Source: Pseudarcicella hirudinis
Lineage (GTDB): Bacteria > Bacteroidota > Bacteroidia > Cytophagales > Spirosomataceae
NCBI RefSeq assembly: GCF_900115665.1
Contig: NZ_FOXH01000022.1
Location: 28,643 to 92,642 of the forward strand
Length of the DNA stretch: 64,000 nucleotides
Reading direction: 5' to 3'
Position numbers and translations under genes: made by a program. The notes under the pieces were generated by a model that had not been told where the DNA came from, did no database searches, and saw only the letters and a list, made by a program, of their open reading frames with translations. Below, one piece after another: positions 27,313-36,495 of this stretch; the stretch's first letter is position 1; each line of letters starts with the position of its first letter.

Positions 27313-28305
27313 ATGGTTAAAATAGGGAACATAGAGTTAGAGGATTTTCCATTATTACTGGCACCTATGGAGGATGTTTCAGATCCTCCGTTCAGAGCGG
27401 TATGCAAAGAAAACGGAGCAGATCTGATGTACACAGAGTTTATTTCGTCTGAAGGTCTGATCCGCGATGCTGCCAAAAGTGTTCAAAAACTGGATATTTT
27501 CGAATATGAACACCCGATTGGTATTCAATTATTTGGTTCTGATATAGAAACAATGAGAACCTGCGGTGAAATCGCGACCAATGCCAAACCGGATCTGATT
27601 GATATTAATTACGGTTGCCCTGTAAAACAGGTTGCCTGCAGGGGTGCAGGAGCCGCTTTATTACAGGACATCCCAAAGATGGTTGCTATGACCAGGGCTG
27701 TTATTGAATCAACACATCTCCCTGTCACGGTTAAAACACGTTTAGGATGGGATGAAAGCACTAAAAATATCGAAGATGTTGCTGAAAGACTTCAGGATAT
27801 CGGAATTAAGGCCCTTACCGTTCATGGCCGCACACGTGTGCAGATGTATAAAGGAGATGCCGACTGGCGTTTGATCGCAAAAATAAAGGAAAATCCAAGG
27901 ATTAATATTCCCATTTTCGGAAATGGAGATATTGATTCTCCGGAAAAAGCACTGGAATATAAGGAAAGGTACGGGGTAGATGGCATTATGATCGGAAGAG
28001 CCTCAATCGGTTATCCCTGGATTTTTAACGAAATCAAGCATTTCTTAAAAACCGGAGAGCATTTACCGGAACCAACCATTGAAGACCGGATTAATGTTTG
28101 CAGGAAACACCTGGATTTTTCAATCAGATGGAAAGGAAATCATTCCGGTATTGTTGAAATGCGACGTCATTATTCCAATTATTTTAAGGGTCTTGACCAT
28201 TTCAAGCCATTTCGTATGAAACTGGTAACATCTCCTGACTATCAGGAAATTACAGATATATTACAAGAAGTAGCAGTTTTTTATTCTCAGGAAGTTCTTG
28301 TTTGA
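27313..28305 (+). CDS. dusB: tRNA-dihydrouridine synthase B
   Basis: 330 residues, TIM barrel with FMN. APMEDVSDPPFR opens the barrel, INYGCP (Cys102) is the conserved catalytic-site block, followed by RGAGAALLQD, KTRLGWD, VHGRTR and GNGDIDSPEKA, then GIMIGRASIGYPW. It reduces selected uridines of tRNA. The family usually has 310-340 residues. Single gene with terminator at 28328-28361. Confidence 0.94.
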   Translation: MVKIGNIELEDFPLLLAPMEDVSDPPFRAVCKENGADLMYTEFISSEGLIRDAAKSVQKLDIFEYEHPIGIQLFGSDIETMRTCGEIATNAKPDLIDINYGCPVKQVACRGAGAALLQDIPKMVAMTRAVIESTHLPVTVKTRLGWDESTKNIEDVAERLQDIGIKALTVHGRTRVQMYKGDADWRLIAKIKENPRINIPIFGNGDIDSPEKALEYKERYGVDGIMIGRASIGYPWIFNEIKHFLKTGEHLPEPTIEDRINVCRKHLDFSIRWKGNHSGIVEMRRHYSNYFKGLDHFKPFRMKLVTSPDYQEITDILQEVAVFYSQEVLV

Positions 28306-28327
28306 AAAAGGCAGGAAACGGCTTAGT

Positions 28328-28361
28328 AAATCCCTGCAGGCTTCAAACCTTGCAGGGATTT
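28328..28361 (+). terminator. Rho-independent terminator after dusB
   Basis: AAATCCCTGCA (28328-28338) pairs with TGCAGGGATTT (28351-28361), followed by TTCATTTTT. Confidence 0.88.
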
Positions 28362-28434
28362 TCATTTTTATCCTCATCTCAAACCAACCGCTTGCCGGAA
28401 GATATTCCGGCATATTACTAAACTATATTTTATC

Positions 28435-29352
28435 ATGAGTCAGACTAATACGGCTTCGGCTTCTATCATCGAACAGCCTTCTAAAACCGCTTCATCTAAT
28501 CTTGCCAACTGGATTTTACTGGGAGTTCTTGCTCTCATCTGGGGAAGTTCTTTCATTTTAGTAAAGAAAAGCCTCGTATTGTTTGATGTGCTGCAGGTTG
28601 GGTCATTAAGAATTTTTTCGGCGTTTCTTTTCTTTGTGCCTGTATTCATTTATCGTTTTTCGAAAATCCCGCGAGAGAAATGGGGTTATTTCCTGCTTTC
28701 AGGACTACTCGGGAATTTATTCCCGGCTCTGTTATTTTCTTATGCCGGAAAACACATGGATAGTGCCGTTTCAGGAGCCTTAAACTCGCTTACCCCGCTT
28801 TTTACCCTGCTTATCGGAGCAACTGTATTTGGAAGTATCATCACCCGCCGGCAAACACTTGGTATTATACTGGGCTTTATGGGTTCATTATTCCTGATCT
28901 TTGTAGGAGCCAAAAATAGTGTGAGCCTTAACGGATATGCCGTTTTTGTAGTGCTTGCTACGATCATGTATGGTATTAACCTCAATGTCATCAAGAAAAA
29001 CCTGGGAGGCTATGACCCTATCATGATAACCACCTGCATTTTCATGACAATCGGGCCAATCGCTGCCATGATATTGTTTAGCGGGGATTTTGTGGAAAAA
29101 GTCAGAAATACCAACGATTTAATGCCTCTTGTTTACGGGTCGTTGCTGGGCGTAATGGGTTCTGCCATTGCAATGATGCTATTCAACAAATTAATTCAGA
29201 AAACTTCGGCTGTATTGGCCAGTTCTGTCACTTATCTGATTCCGATTGTGGCTATTCTCTGGGGTTTACTGGATAGCGAAGCCATTCTTTTTCAACATTA
29301 TCTGGGAATGTCAATTATCCTGATCGGGGTTTATCTTGTCAATAAAAAATAG
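28435..29352 (+). CDS. DMT superfamily transporter (EamA)
   Basis: 305 residues with ten membrane helices in two EamA halves; WGSSFILVKKSLVLFDVLQVGSLR in the first half and YLIPIVAILWGLLDSEA in the second are the usual EamA landmarks. The hydrophilic N-terminus (about 25 residues) is cytoplasmic. It exports or imports metabolites such as amino acids; the substrate cannot be read. Separate from dusB by the terminator. Confidence 0.88.
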   Translation: MSQTNTASASIIEQPSKTASSNLANWILLGVLALIWGSSFILVKKSLVLFDVLQVGSLRIFSAFLFFVPVFIYRFSKIPREKWGYFLLSGLLGNLFPALLFSYAGKHMDSAVSGALNSLTPLFTLLIGATVFGSIITRRQTLGIILGFMGSLFLIFVGAKNSVSLNGYAVFVVLATIMYGINLNVIKKNLGGYDPIMITTCIFMTIGPIAAMILFSGDFVEKVRNTNDLMPLVYGSLLGVMGSAIAMMLFNKLIQKTSAVLASSVTYLIPIVAILWGLLDSEAILFQHYLGMSIILIGVYLVNKK

Positions 29353-29453
29353 GTTCCAAAATCATTCTCCTTTCATTCCCGGAGAATTATATTGGAAATT
29401 ATTTTCTTGTCTGCGGATTAAACATAAAATTGCAAAATAAATAAACCGCAGCT

Positions 29454-29951
29454 ATGCTAAAAGCGACAGTTAATAACCGCATTTTTGATATTCATAATGA
29501 TACTTCAGAAATCCTTGTAAACGAGGAAATTCTGGATTGGGATTTACAGGTAATCCGGGAAAACACCTTTCATATTCTGTTTAAAAATCATTCTTTTACA
29601 GCTGAAGTATTAGCTGCTGATTATCAGAATAAGGCTTTTCTCATAAAAATTAACCAAAACCAGTATCAGGTGTCTGTGAAAGACCGATTTGACCTGCTCC
29701 TTACCCAATTGGGAATCAATAACGGGGCTCAGGCTAAAGTAAATGACCTGAAAGCACCTATGCCGGGGCTCATTGTTGACATTAAAGTAAAAGTAGGAGA
29801 TACTGTGAATAAAGGGGACTCACTGCTGATTCTGGAAGCAATGAAAATGGAAAATGTACTGAAAGCCACCGGTGAAGGAAAAATCAAAAAAATACGGGTA
29901 TCTTCCAAAAAGAATGTGGAAAAAAACCAGATTTTAATAGAATTTGAATAA
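29454..29951 (+). CDS. Biotin carboxyl carrier-like protein
   Basis: 165 residues. The last 75 form a biotinyl domain: KAPMPGLIVDIKVKVGD and the biotinylation site EAMKMEN with Lys131. The N-terminal half (about 1-90) is the beta-rich linker found in Bacteroidota carboxylase carrier subunits, rather than the Pro/Ala linker of AccB. It likely serves acetyl- or propionyl-CoA carboxylase whose other subunits are not nearby. Confidence 0.88.
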   Translation: MLKATVNNRIFDIHNDTSEILVNEEILDWDLQVIRENTFHILFKNHSFTAEVLAADYQNKAFLIKINQNQYQVSVKDRFDLLLTQLGINNGAQAKVNDLKAPMPGLIVDIKVKVGDTVNKGDSLLILEAMKMENVLKATGEGKIKKIRVSSKKNVEKNQILIEFE

Positions 29952-29969
29952 GTAAGGTTATTCTTAATT

Positions 29970-30023
29970 GAAAAGGGATTCTGTATTTCTGATCATTGTC
30001 ATCAAAATACAAAATCCCTTTTC
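29970..30023. terminator. Bidirectional terminator
   Basis: GAAAAGGGATT (29970-29980) pairs with AATCCCTTTTC (30013-30023), with TATTT/AAATA pairing inside. It lies between convergent genes. Confidence 0.85.
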
Positions 30024-30028
30024 TTATT

Positions 30029-31111
30029 TTAAAGCATTACCGGTAATCCTGTACGTACAGACTCATCACAGGCAAAAGCAATCTTTAAACTGTTAATGGC
30101 ATCCTGTACATGGTCTGTCAAATCAGTATCTTCTGTAATCGCTTTCAGGAAAAAGCGTTGTTCCCGATTACAAAGCTCCTGATGATCAGGCTCATCCGTC
30201 AGATTAATCCAGTTATCTTCTTTGACAAACTCATTGTTTTCGTTGAGCGTTGAATGGTGCCAGCGTAAAGATTCTGTTTTGGTATGAGAATCAACATTAT
30301 CAGATTTCCCGGTTCCTCCTGCTTCTTTTGCAACAATAGACACACAGCCTTTCGGTCCGATTACATCTTTTACAAAAAAGGCTGTCTCGCTCATCATTGG
30401 TCCCCAACCGGCTTCATACCAGCCTACCGAACCATCTTCAAAGCGAATCTGTAACTGACCATAATTGTAATTTCCTTCCGGAATATCATCAGTCAGACGG
30501 GCACCTATCGCATTTACCTGTACAGGCTTAGAGCGGGTCATCTGACACATTACATCAATATAATGCACACCGCAATCCACAATCGGACTAAGGCTTTTCA
30601 TCAGGTTTCGGTGAACGTTCCACATAACCCCATGACTTTGCTGATTAAGGTTCATGCGCATCACGAGAGGTTTGCCCAGTTCATGAGAAATTTCCACAAA
30701 TTTCTCCCAGGATGGATGATGTCTTAAGATATAACCCACTACCAGTTTTTTCCCGGCAGCTTTTGCCGCAGCAGCAACCCGTTCCGAACCTTCAACAGTA
30801 TCGGCTAAAGGCTTTTCTATAAAGACATGGCAGCCCTTCTCAAAAGCCATGATTGCAAAAGCTTCGTGGGTATCAGGATAAGTGGAAATACAAACTGCAT
30901 CAGGCCGGGAAGCATCAAGTGCTCTGGCATAATCGTCATATAAAGCGTATCCTCCTCCCAATTTTTCATTGAGAATTTCTTTGCTTTTTCCGGTAGAAAC
31001 AATTCCACAGATTTCAAAACCGTCAATCAGCTGGTAAGCGAAGGCATGAGAGGCGCCCATATTGCCGCATCCTACCACCAGGACACGTAAAGGATTTTTA
31101 GGAAGTGACAT
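30029..31111 (-). CDS. Gfo/Idh/MocA family oxidoreductase
   Basis: 360 residues. Rossmann motif VVGCGNMGASHAF (about 12-24) and the conserved catalytic-region EKPLADT (about 97-103) identify the family; SPIVDCGVHYIDVMC (about 190-205) is the C-terminal substrate-side block with the conserved Asp/His. It would oxidise or reduce a sugar or polyol with NAD(P). No signal peptide, so cytoplasmic. No catabolic neighbours to name the substrate. Confidence 0.9.
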   Translation of the reverse strand: MSLPKNPLRVLVVGCGNMGASHAFAYQLIDGFEICGIVSTGKSKEILNEKLGGGYALYDDYARALDASRPDAVCISTYPDTHEAFAIMAFEKGCHVFIEKPLADTVEGSERVAAAAKAAGKKLVVGYILRHHPSWEKFVEISHELGKPLVMRMNLNQQSHGVMWNVHRNLMKSLSPIVDCGVHYIDVMCQMTRSKPVQVNAIGARLTDDIPEGNYNYGQLQIRFEDGSVGWYEAGWGPMMSETAFFVKDVIGPKGCVSIVAKEAGGTGKSDNVDSHTKTESLRWHHSTLNENNEFVKEDNWINLTDEPDHQELCNREQRFFLKAITEDTDLTDHVQDAINSLKIAFACDESVRTGLPVML

Positions 31112-31499
31112 GAATCAGTAATATGTTACAGAATGACAAATACTTATTTTATCAAAGCTAACAACTAAGTTTCAAATTCACAATTGGCTTATAGGGTATG
31201 CCTAAGGACAGGAGCTTATAAATATTACATTTTTAAGGTAAAAACTATTCATATAAGAAGAACAGGCATATTTTAATCACGGAGGTGTATGAAAATTAAA
31301 TACAGAAGAACCTCTTATTTATATTTTTCACCTGTAATATATTTCTTCTCATACAATTAAAATCAGATCAGGTGAGGAATTTATTAACAGCAGAAGTTTT
31401 CAGACAAAACATGCTTTTTTAAAGAGAAGCCTTCTCAACTTTGAAGTGAATCCTATTAAAACACAAAAGACTGAATCCTGTCAGACTCAGTCTTTTATA
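31112..31499. other. Intergenic region, possible micro-ORF
   Basis: Mostly AT-rich without repeats. A GGAGG (31281-31285) sits four bases before an ATG at 31289 that opens a 23-codon frame ending at 31360 (MKIKYRRTSYLYFSPVIYFF...). Strong Shine-Dalgarno sites are uncommon in this window, but the peptide has no recognisable family. The ispB-like gene's terminator lies at the right edge. Confidence 0.3.
31465..31496 (-). terminator. Terminator after polyprenyl synthetase gene
   Basis: AAAAGACTGA (31465-31474) pairs with TCAGTCTTTT (31487-31496), perfect over 10 bp, directly after the stop at 31500 in the minus direction. Confidence 0.85.
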
Positions 31500-32474
31500 T
31501 TATTTCGTTCTTTCAATGGTATACTGCACAAGCGCATCTAAGGATTTCCTGTAAGGGGACTCCGGGAAAGAGCCCAGAATTTCAATTGCTTCTTTCACAT
31601 ATTTCTGCATTACTTCTGTAGCGTATTGAATCCCTCCGGACTTTTTCACAAAATCAATAACCTCCGCTACTTTTGCAGGCTTTTCAGACTCGTTCTTAAT
31701 GACCCCTATAATCTTTCGCTTCGTCCACCAATCAGCATGATTAAGGGCATAAATCAAAGGTAAAGTCATTTTTTTCTCTTTGATATCAATTCCCAAAGGT
31801 TTCCCGATTTCAGCGTCACCATAATCAAATAAATCATCCTTGATCTGAAAGGCTATTCCCACTTTTTCACCAAAAAGACGTGCCTTTTCCACTATCTGGC
31901 TATCTGCTCCTACTGAGCTTACACCCATAGCACAGCAAGCGGCAATCAGTGCAGCAGTCTTCTGACGGATAATTTCAAAATACACCTCCTCCGTAATATC
32001 CAGTTTTCTTGCCTTCTCCATCTGTAACAACTCCCCTTCTGACATCACTTTTACGGCTGTAGAACCGAGCTTAAGCAAATCATAATCTTCGTTTTCTACA
32101 GACAATAATAAAAGCTTGGATAAAAGATAATCTCCTACCAGTACAGCAATTTTGTTTTTCCACAAAGCGTTAACCGAGAAGAAACCACGGCGGTAATTGG
32201 AGTCATCCACTACATCATCATGAACAAGCGATGCTGTATGAAGGAGTTCGATAAAGGCTGCCGCCCGATAGGTTTTTTCGTTAATTTCGCCGCTGCTTCC
32301 AGCAGTCAGAAACACAAACATCGGACGTAATTGCTTTCCTTTGCGCTGGACAATGTAGTTCATGATGGTATCCAACAGCATTACTTTTGTTTTCATGAAC
32401 TGACGAAACTTACCTTCAAAGGCATTCATTTCATCGGCAATCGGGGCTTGTATTTCTTTTATTGAAATCGACAT
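31500..32474 (-). CDS. Polyprenyl diphosphate synthase (trans, long chain)
   Basis: 324 residues from ATG 32474; an upstream ATG at 32543 would add a 23-residue unlike leader. The first aspartate-rich motif is HDDVVDDSNYRRG and the second is KDDLFDYGD, with GKQLRP in the N-terminal part. These enzymes build the polyprenyl tail of menaquinone from IPP. Bacteroidota commonly use MK-7, so heptaprenyl or octaprenyl chain is expected, but chain length is not readable here. Confidence 0.9.
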   Translation of the reverse strand: MSISIKEIQAPIADEMNAFEGKFRQFMKTKVMLLDTIMNYIVQRKGKQLRPMFVFLTAGSSGEINEKTYRAAAFIELLHTASLVHDDVVDDSNYRRGFFSVNALWKNKIAVLVGDYLLSKLLLLSVENEDYDLLKLGSTAVKVMSEGELLQMEKARKLDITEEVYFEIIRQKTAALIAACCAMGVSSVGADSQIVEKARLFGEKVGIAFQIKDDLFDYGDAEIGKPLGIDIKEKKMTLPLIYALNHADWWTKRKIIGVIKNESEKPAKVAEVIDFVKKSGGIQYATEVMQKYVKEAIEILGSFPESPYRKSLDALVQYTIERTK

Positions 32475-32849
32475 TTTCTGGGGTTGACCGTTCCGAGCTG
32501 AGAGTTTAGAGTCCTCATAACTCATAACTTCATACCTCTTCATAAATTTCGTCCGGCAAGTATAACAATTATTATGCTTTTTACCGAAAAATCTTTATTA
32601 TTACCTACATTTTATAACCCTATTTCTATGAAATAGTTTCATGTCGGGGCATTTGATTTGAACAACTCTTATACAAATTAACTTCTTTGGTACTCCTGAG
32701 AATTCGGGAAAGTTAATTACTGACAAAATATTGATCTGAGTTACCGCCTGAAAAATCTGTACAGTTTTTCTCTTTTTCGGTCTGTTTCTTCTGCTTCTCA
32801 TCAAATCCGGCATGTCAGATTTCTTAATAGATAATTTTAAATTCTAACC
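32475..32849. other. Intergenic region between divergent genes, nothing recognised
   Basis: About 375 bp of AT-rich sequence separates the polyprenyl synthase start from the patatin start. It should contain two divergent promoters, but no clean TAnnTTTG pair stands out. A 70-codon reverse frame at 32601-32813 is rich in Arg/Lys/Ile without family features and is not called. Confidence 0.4.
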
Positions 32850-33797
32850 ATGAGTAAGATTTTAGTACTGGCCGGAGGTTCTGTAAAAGGTGCATTCCAG
32901 ACAGGAGTCATTAAATCTGTTTTTGAATCAGGCTTTCGTCCTGACGCTATCTACGGAGTCTCTGCGGGAAGTATGAATGCTTCTTTTCTGGTGAATGATT
33001 TCGGAAAACAATTTCTTGAAAATGACGGATTCATTGATTTTATCCAGACTGCTCAGGACCTTTGCGATTTCTGGAAAAGCCGTATCCAGACTCCCGATTG
33101 TCTAGCCTTGCGACGGGGAACCTACGACCTCGGACTAAGTGCCCTGCGAAGAAACTTTCAGGGACTCTTAGACACCACTCCGCTCCGGGATCTTCTCAAT
33201 GATACAATATCTGTAAGAAACCTGAAAATTAGTCCCATCGGGCTAAAAGTCGGAGCGGTAGACATTATTCAGGGTGGCATCGTTTATGCAGATCCTACCT
33301 ACGAACATTTTCTTGATTACGTAATGGCTTCATCTGCCATTCCTATTCTTATGCCCACTGTAAATATCGGCGGACAGCCGGATTCTGCATTTCTGGATGG
33401 AGGTATGCGGGATGTAGCGCCGATCAAGCAAGCCATTGAAGACGGGGCTGAAGAAATTATTTGTATTGCCTGTCATACCCGAGACATTGACGGAGGCAAT
33501 TTCCCGTATGGCAATCTATTGGCCCTGGTTGACAGGATAATGGATATTTCGGTAAATGAATGCCTGAATGCCGATCTGGATTATGCTGAATTTATGAATG
33601 CCTGTTTACCTGAAGACGGATCCGAAGCACAGGAAGGTTATTTGAAAGGAAGGAAAAGAATTAAACTAAAAATCATCCGTCCTCATCAGCCATTGCAGGT
33701 GGATATTCAAAATTTCACACATTACGACATTGAAAGGCTGATTAACATCGGCTATGAAACAGGGAAACTGGAACTGGCCTCAGGTCTGAAGAAGTAA
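32850..33797 (+). CDS. Patatin-like phospholipase family protein
   Basis: 315 residues, no signal peptide. The oxyanion-hole motif GGSVKGAFQTG (about 9-19), the nucleophile elbow GVSAGS with Ser38, and the DGG motif (LDGGMRD, about 181-187) complete the Ser-Asp dyad of patatins. It would hydrolyse acyl esters of phospholipids or other lipids in the cytoplasm or at the inner membrane face. Confidence 0.9.
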   Translation: MSKILVLAGGSVKGAFQTGVIKSVFESGFRPDAIYGVSAGSMNASFLVNDFGKQFLENDGFIDFIQTAQDLCDFWKSRIQTPDCLALRRGTYDLGLSALRRNFQGLLDTTPLRDLLNDTISVRNLKISPIGLKVGAVDIIQGGIVYADPTYEHFLDYVMASSAIPILMPTVNIGGQPDSAFLDGGMRDVAPIKQAIEDGAEEIICIACHTRDIDGGNFPYGNLLALVDRIMDISVNECLNADLDYAEFMNACLPEDGSEAQEGYLKGRKRIKLKIIRPHQPLQVDIQNFTHYDIERLINIGYETGKLELASGLKK

Positions 33798-33854
33798 AAT
33801 CTGAGCTTTTTCAAAGCCCGTCCCATGTTTTTTGAGACACAGACCCCGGTAAAA

Positions 33855-33922
33855 AGACATAAGACAAAAGATCCGATAATCAGAAAGTTATTTCCGAATA
33901 TCTGTTCCATTGTCTTAAGTCT
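33855..33922. terminator. Long-stem inverted repeat between convergent genes
   Basis: AGACATAAGACAA (33855-33867) pairs with TTGTCTTAAGTCT (33910-33922) with one mismatch, flanked by A-rich and T-rich sequence. The 42-base loop is long for a classical terminator; position between convergent genes suggests that role. Confidence 0.4.
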
Positions 33923-33955
33923 TCTTTCTCCTGAGGTCAGTCCCTGTCCTGATCT

Positions 33956-34516
33956 CTAAACGGACATGATGTCTTTTTCTTTATCTGTGAAAATCTGTTC
34001 CACTTTGGAAATATATGAATCTGTGATTTTCTGAACTCTTTCTTCTCCGCCTTTAATATCGTCCTCAGAAACTCCGTCATTCTTTAATTTCTTGATAGAG
34101 TTATTGGCATCCTGACGAACGTTTCTAACGTTGATTTTAGCAGTTTCTATTTCCTGTTTCACACGTTTTACAAGGTCACGGCGACGCTCTTCTGTAAGCG
34201 GCGGAATGTTCAGACGAATCAATTCTCCGTCATTCATCGGAGACAAGCCGATATTAGAGTTCCGGATTGCCTTCTCGATTTCAGCAATCATCTTTTTTTC
34301 GAAAGGTTTGATGGCAATTGTGCGAACATCAGGTGTTGTAATAGAGGCAGTTCCTGTAATAGGAGTCTGCATTCCATAGTAATCAACCTGGATACCATCT
34401 AACATACTTGGGGAAGCTTTACCGGCACGAATCTTTGAAAGTTCGATGACAAGGTGCTTAATAGCGCCTTCCATGGTTTCTTTGGCTGCGTCAAGATAAA
34501 ATTCTATTTCTTCCAT
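33956..34516 (-). CDS. frr: Ribosome recycling factor
   Basis: 186 residues, standard length. The N-terminal LSKIRAGKASPSMLDGIQVDYYG and the middle PPLTEERRRDLVKRVKQEIETAKINVRNVR are diagnostic. With EF-G it splits post-termination ribosomes. It follows pyrH by 89 bp, the classic pyrH-frr pair. Confidence 0.96.
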   Translation of the reverse strand: MEEIEFYLDAAKETMEGAIKHLVIELSKIRAGKASPSMLDGIQVDYYGMQTPITGTASITTPDVRTIAIKPFEKKMIAEIEKAIRNSNIGLSPMNDGELIRLNIPPLTEERRRDLVKRVKQEIETAKINVRNVRQDANNSIKKLKNDGVSEDDIKGGEERVQKITDSYISKVEQIFTDKEKDIMSV

Positions 34517-34605
34517 AAACTTATTTCAGTGATCAGTAAATAGTAAACTGTGGAATATTCCAACCTGTCCGGCTATAACCGTTTACTTATAATAATTAAG
34601 ATTTA

Positions 34606-35316
34606 TTAACTGATTAAGGTTCCTACATCTTCACCCATAACCAGACTTGATAAATTGCCTGATTTGTTCATGTCGAATACAATAATCGGGAGTTTATTTT
34701 CACGGCAAAGGGTGAAAGCTGTTGCATCCATGATTTTAAGCCCTTTTTCCAGCGCTTCCTGAAAAGAAAGGTTGGTATAACGGGTAGCATCAGGATATTT
34801 TTCAGGATCGGCAGTATAAACACCATCCACCCGGGTTCCTTTTAATACCACATCAGCTTCAATTTCAATTGCTCTCAAAGAAGCCGCTGAATCGGTAGTA
34901 AAATAAGGGTTTCCTGTTCCGGCTCCAAAAATAACAATTCTGCCTTTTTCAAGATGACGGATCGCTCTGCGTCGAATCATAGGTTCACAAACCGCTTCAA
35001 TTCTGATGGCAGTCATCAGACGGGTGTACATTCCGTGTTTCTCTAAAGAAGCCTGAACTGCCATTCCGTTAATCACAGTGGCAAGCATACCCATGTAATC
35101 GCCCTGAACACGATCAATACCAGCTTTGGAGGCCGTTGCTCCTCTGAAGATATTACCACCGCCAATAACAATGGCTACTTCTACACCTAAATCTCTGATT
35201 TTTTTAATTTCCTGAGAATATTGCTCCAGAATTGCAGGCTCAATAACTTCTCCTTCCGAACTTAATGCTTCTCCGGATAATTTCAGAAGCACACGCTTGT
35301 ACTTGGGTTTGTCCAT
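34606..35316 (-). CDS. pyrH: Uridylate (UMP) kinase
   Basis: 236 residues. [14 protein letters not shown] opens the amino-acid-kinase fold, [11 protein letters not shown] binds phosphate, [15 protein letters not shown] and [19 protein letters not shown] mark the UMP and ATP sites, and [11 protein letters not shown] follows. It phosphorylates UMP to UDP. First gene of pyrH-frr, promoter -7 box at 35433-35440. Confidence 0.96.
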   Translation of the reverse strand: MDKPKYKRVLLKLSGEALSSEGEVIEPAILEQYSQEIKKIRDLGVEVAIVIGGGNIFRGATASKAGIDRVQGDYMGMLATVINGMAVQASLEKHGMYTRLMTAIRIEAVCEPMIRRRAIRHLEKGRIVIFGAGTGNPYFTTDSAASLRAIEIEADVVLKGTRVDGVYTADPEKYPDATRYTNLSFQEALEKGLKIMDATAFTLCRENKLPIIVFDMNKSGNLSSLVMGEDVGTLIS

Positions 35317-35631
35317 GATGAGTTGTCGTATGTGATATTTTCCTCTCTGATTCTTTTTCAGAAGGTATGTTAAGTTGAAACCTTTCTAATCCGAAAAGAA
35401 TCCCAGGAATAGGTTTTTCAAAATTCCGGACGCAAAGTTATAAAAATTTGTTAGTTTCAGCAGACAGGATTTGAGTTTTATCTTCCGGAAATGTACAATT
35501 CTCTGATTTTCAATCCTCTATTTTTAATTCTGAATATTTCAGTCATTACTCCCTGATAAAGTCTGAGAAGCAGTTTTACCGGCTATTCCTGGTTAACTTC
35601 CTGATTTACAAATCTATTTTCAGACCTGAAC
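35317..35631. other. Intergenic region carrying the pyrH promoter
   Basis: Minus-strand TAACTTTG (plus 35433-35440) is a consensus -7 box about 117 bp before pyrH. The remaining sequence up to the crtW stop has no gene, and I see no clear terminator for crtW. Confidence 0.4.
35433..35440 (-). promoter_or_regulatory. Promoter -7 box for pyrH-frr
   Basis: Minus-strand TAACTTTG matches the Bacteroidota -7 consensus TAnnTTTG. Confidence 0.5.
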
Positions 35632-36339
35632 TTATTGAATCCTGTGCTCTTCCCGTTCCCTGGCTTCGGCAAGCTGCCACCAGGGCAAATAAGGAAAAGC
35701 ATGGTGTTCATGATGATATCCGAAGAAATAACATGAAAAAAATGCAACAAAATGATTCAGTTTCTGGCTTCTGGCCTTGTGGACATCTTCCTGAGCATGC
35801 TCTCCTCTGTGAGGGAGGTACGTCCCGAAATAAAATAGTTGAAGTGTACTCAGAATGGCAGGGATCTCCCAGAAAAGTATGAGATTTTCCATTGGAAAAT
35901 ACAGTTTCAAAATGTTATAAGTTACTGCCATAAGCAGGATCTGCCAAATGGTAACATATTCAATGGCAAACTTAAGCCACCATTTCAGAAAATTCCCTTC
36001 ATAATAGTCAGGGTCTTCTTTTGAAACTACATGTTTATGATGTAAATGATGCTTGACCGAAAGTTTTTTGTAATTGTTAAAAGCAAAAAGTGTGGCTGAA
36101 AAAAAGCCTATCCAGTAATTCAATTTAGGGTTATGCGGAGCAACTACTCCATGAATAGAGTCATGTGCGGTAATAAAAATCCCAGTGTATAAATGCATTT
36201 GCCATAAGACAAAAATATATATCAAAGGATCCGTAAAAGTGATTTTATAGTGGAGCAGAAAAATGAGAGAGCCTCCCCAGCTTACAATAATGGAAAGGGC
36301 AATAACAATACCTTTATATTTAAAATCCTTTAATAACAT
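35632..36339 (-). CDS. crtW: Beta-carotene ketolase-like fatty acid desaturase family protein
   Basis: 235 residues, the size of CrtW. All histidine boxes of CrtW are recognisable: HDSIHG, HHLHHKHVVSKEDPDY, LPHRGEHAQEDVHKARS and GYHHEHHAFPYLPWWQL, carried on about four membrane helices. CrtW adds 4-keto groups to beta-ionone rings using a di-iron centre, giving echinenone or canthaxanthin. No other crt gene is nearby, so it works with a carotenoid pathway encoded elsewhere. A simple lipid desaturase is the alternative, but the last two motifs favour CrtW. Confidence 0.82.
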   Translation of the reverse strand: MLLKDFKYKGIVIALSIIVSWGGSLIFLLHYKITFTDPLIYIFVLWQMHLYTGIFITAHDSIHGVVAPHNPKLNYWIGFFSATLFAFNNYKKLSVKHHLHHKHVVSKEDPDYYEGNFLKWWLKFAIEYVTIWQILLMAVTYNILKLYFPMENLILFWEIPAILSTLQLFYFGTYLPHRGEHAQEDVHKARSQKLNHFVAFFSCYFFGYHHEHHAFPYLPWWQLAEAREREEHRIQ

Positions 36340-36495
36340 CTTTTATAGTCAAACTTTCCACTATTTAAAACCTTAAAACCACGAATTTTGTTTTTATTTG
36401 CATTTGTAGCTGGAATTTAAGCTGTAAGTTCCGTAAAATTAATTTTATCATTTCGCTATTATCCCGAAACTTTAAAGGAGGTAGCAAAATATCGT

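Noticed and set aside
32601..32813. 70-codon reverse frame before the patatin gene
   Set aside because: No recognisable features; spans a region expected to hold divergent promoters.
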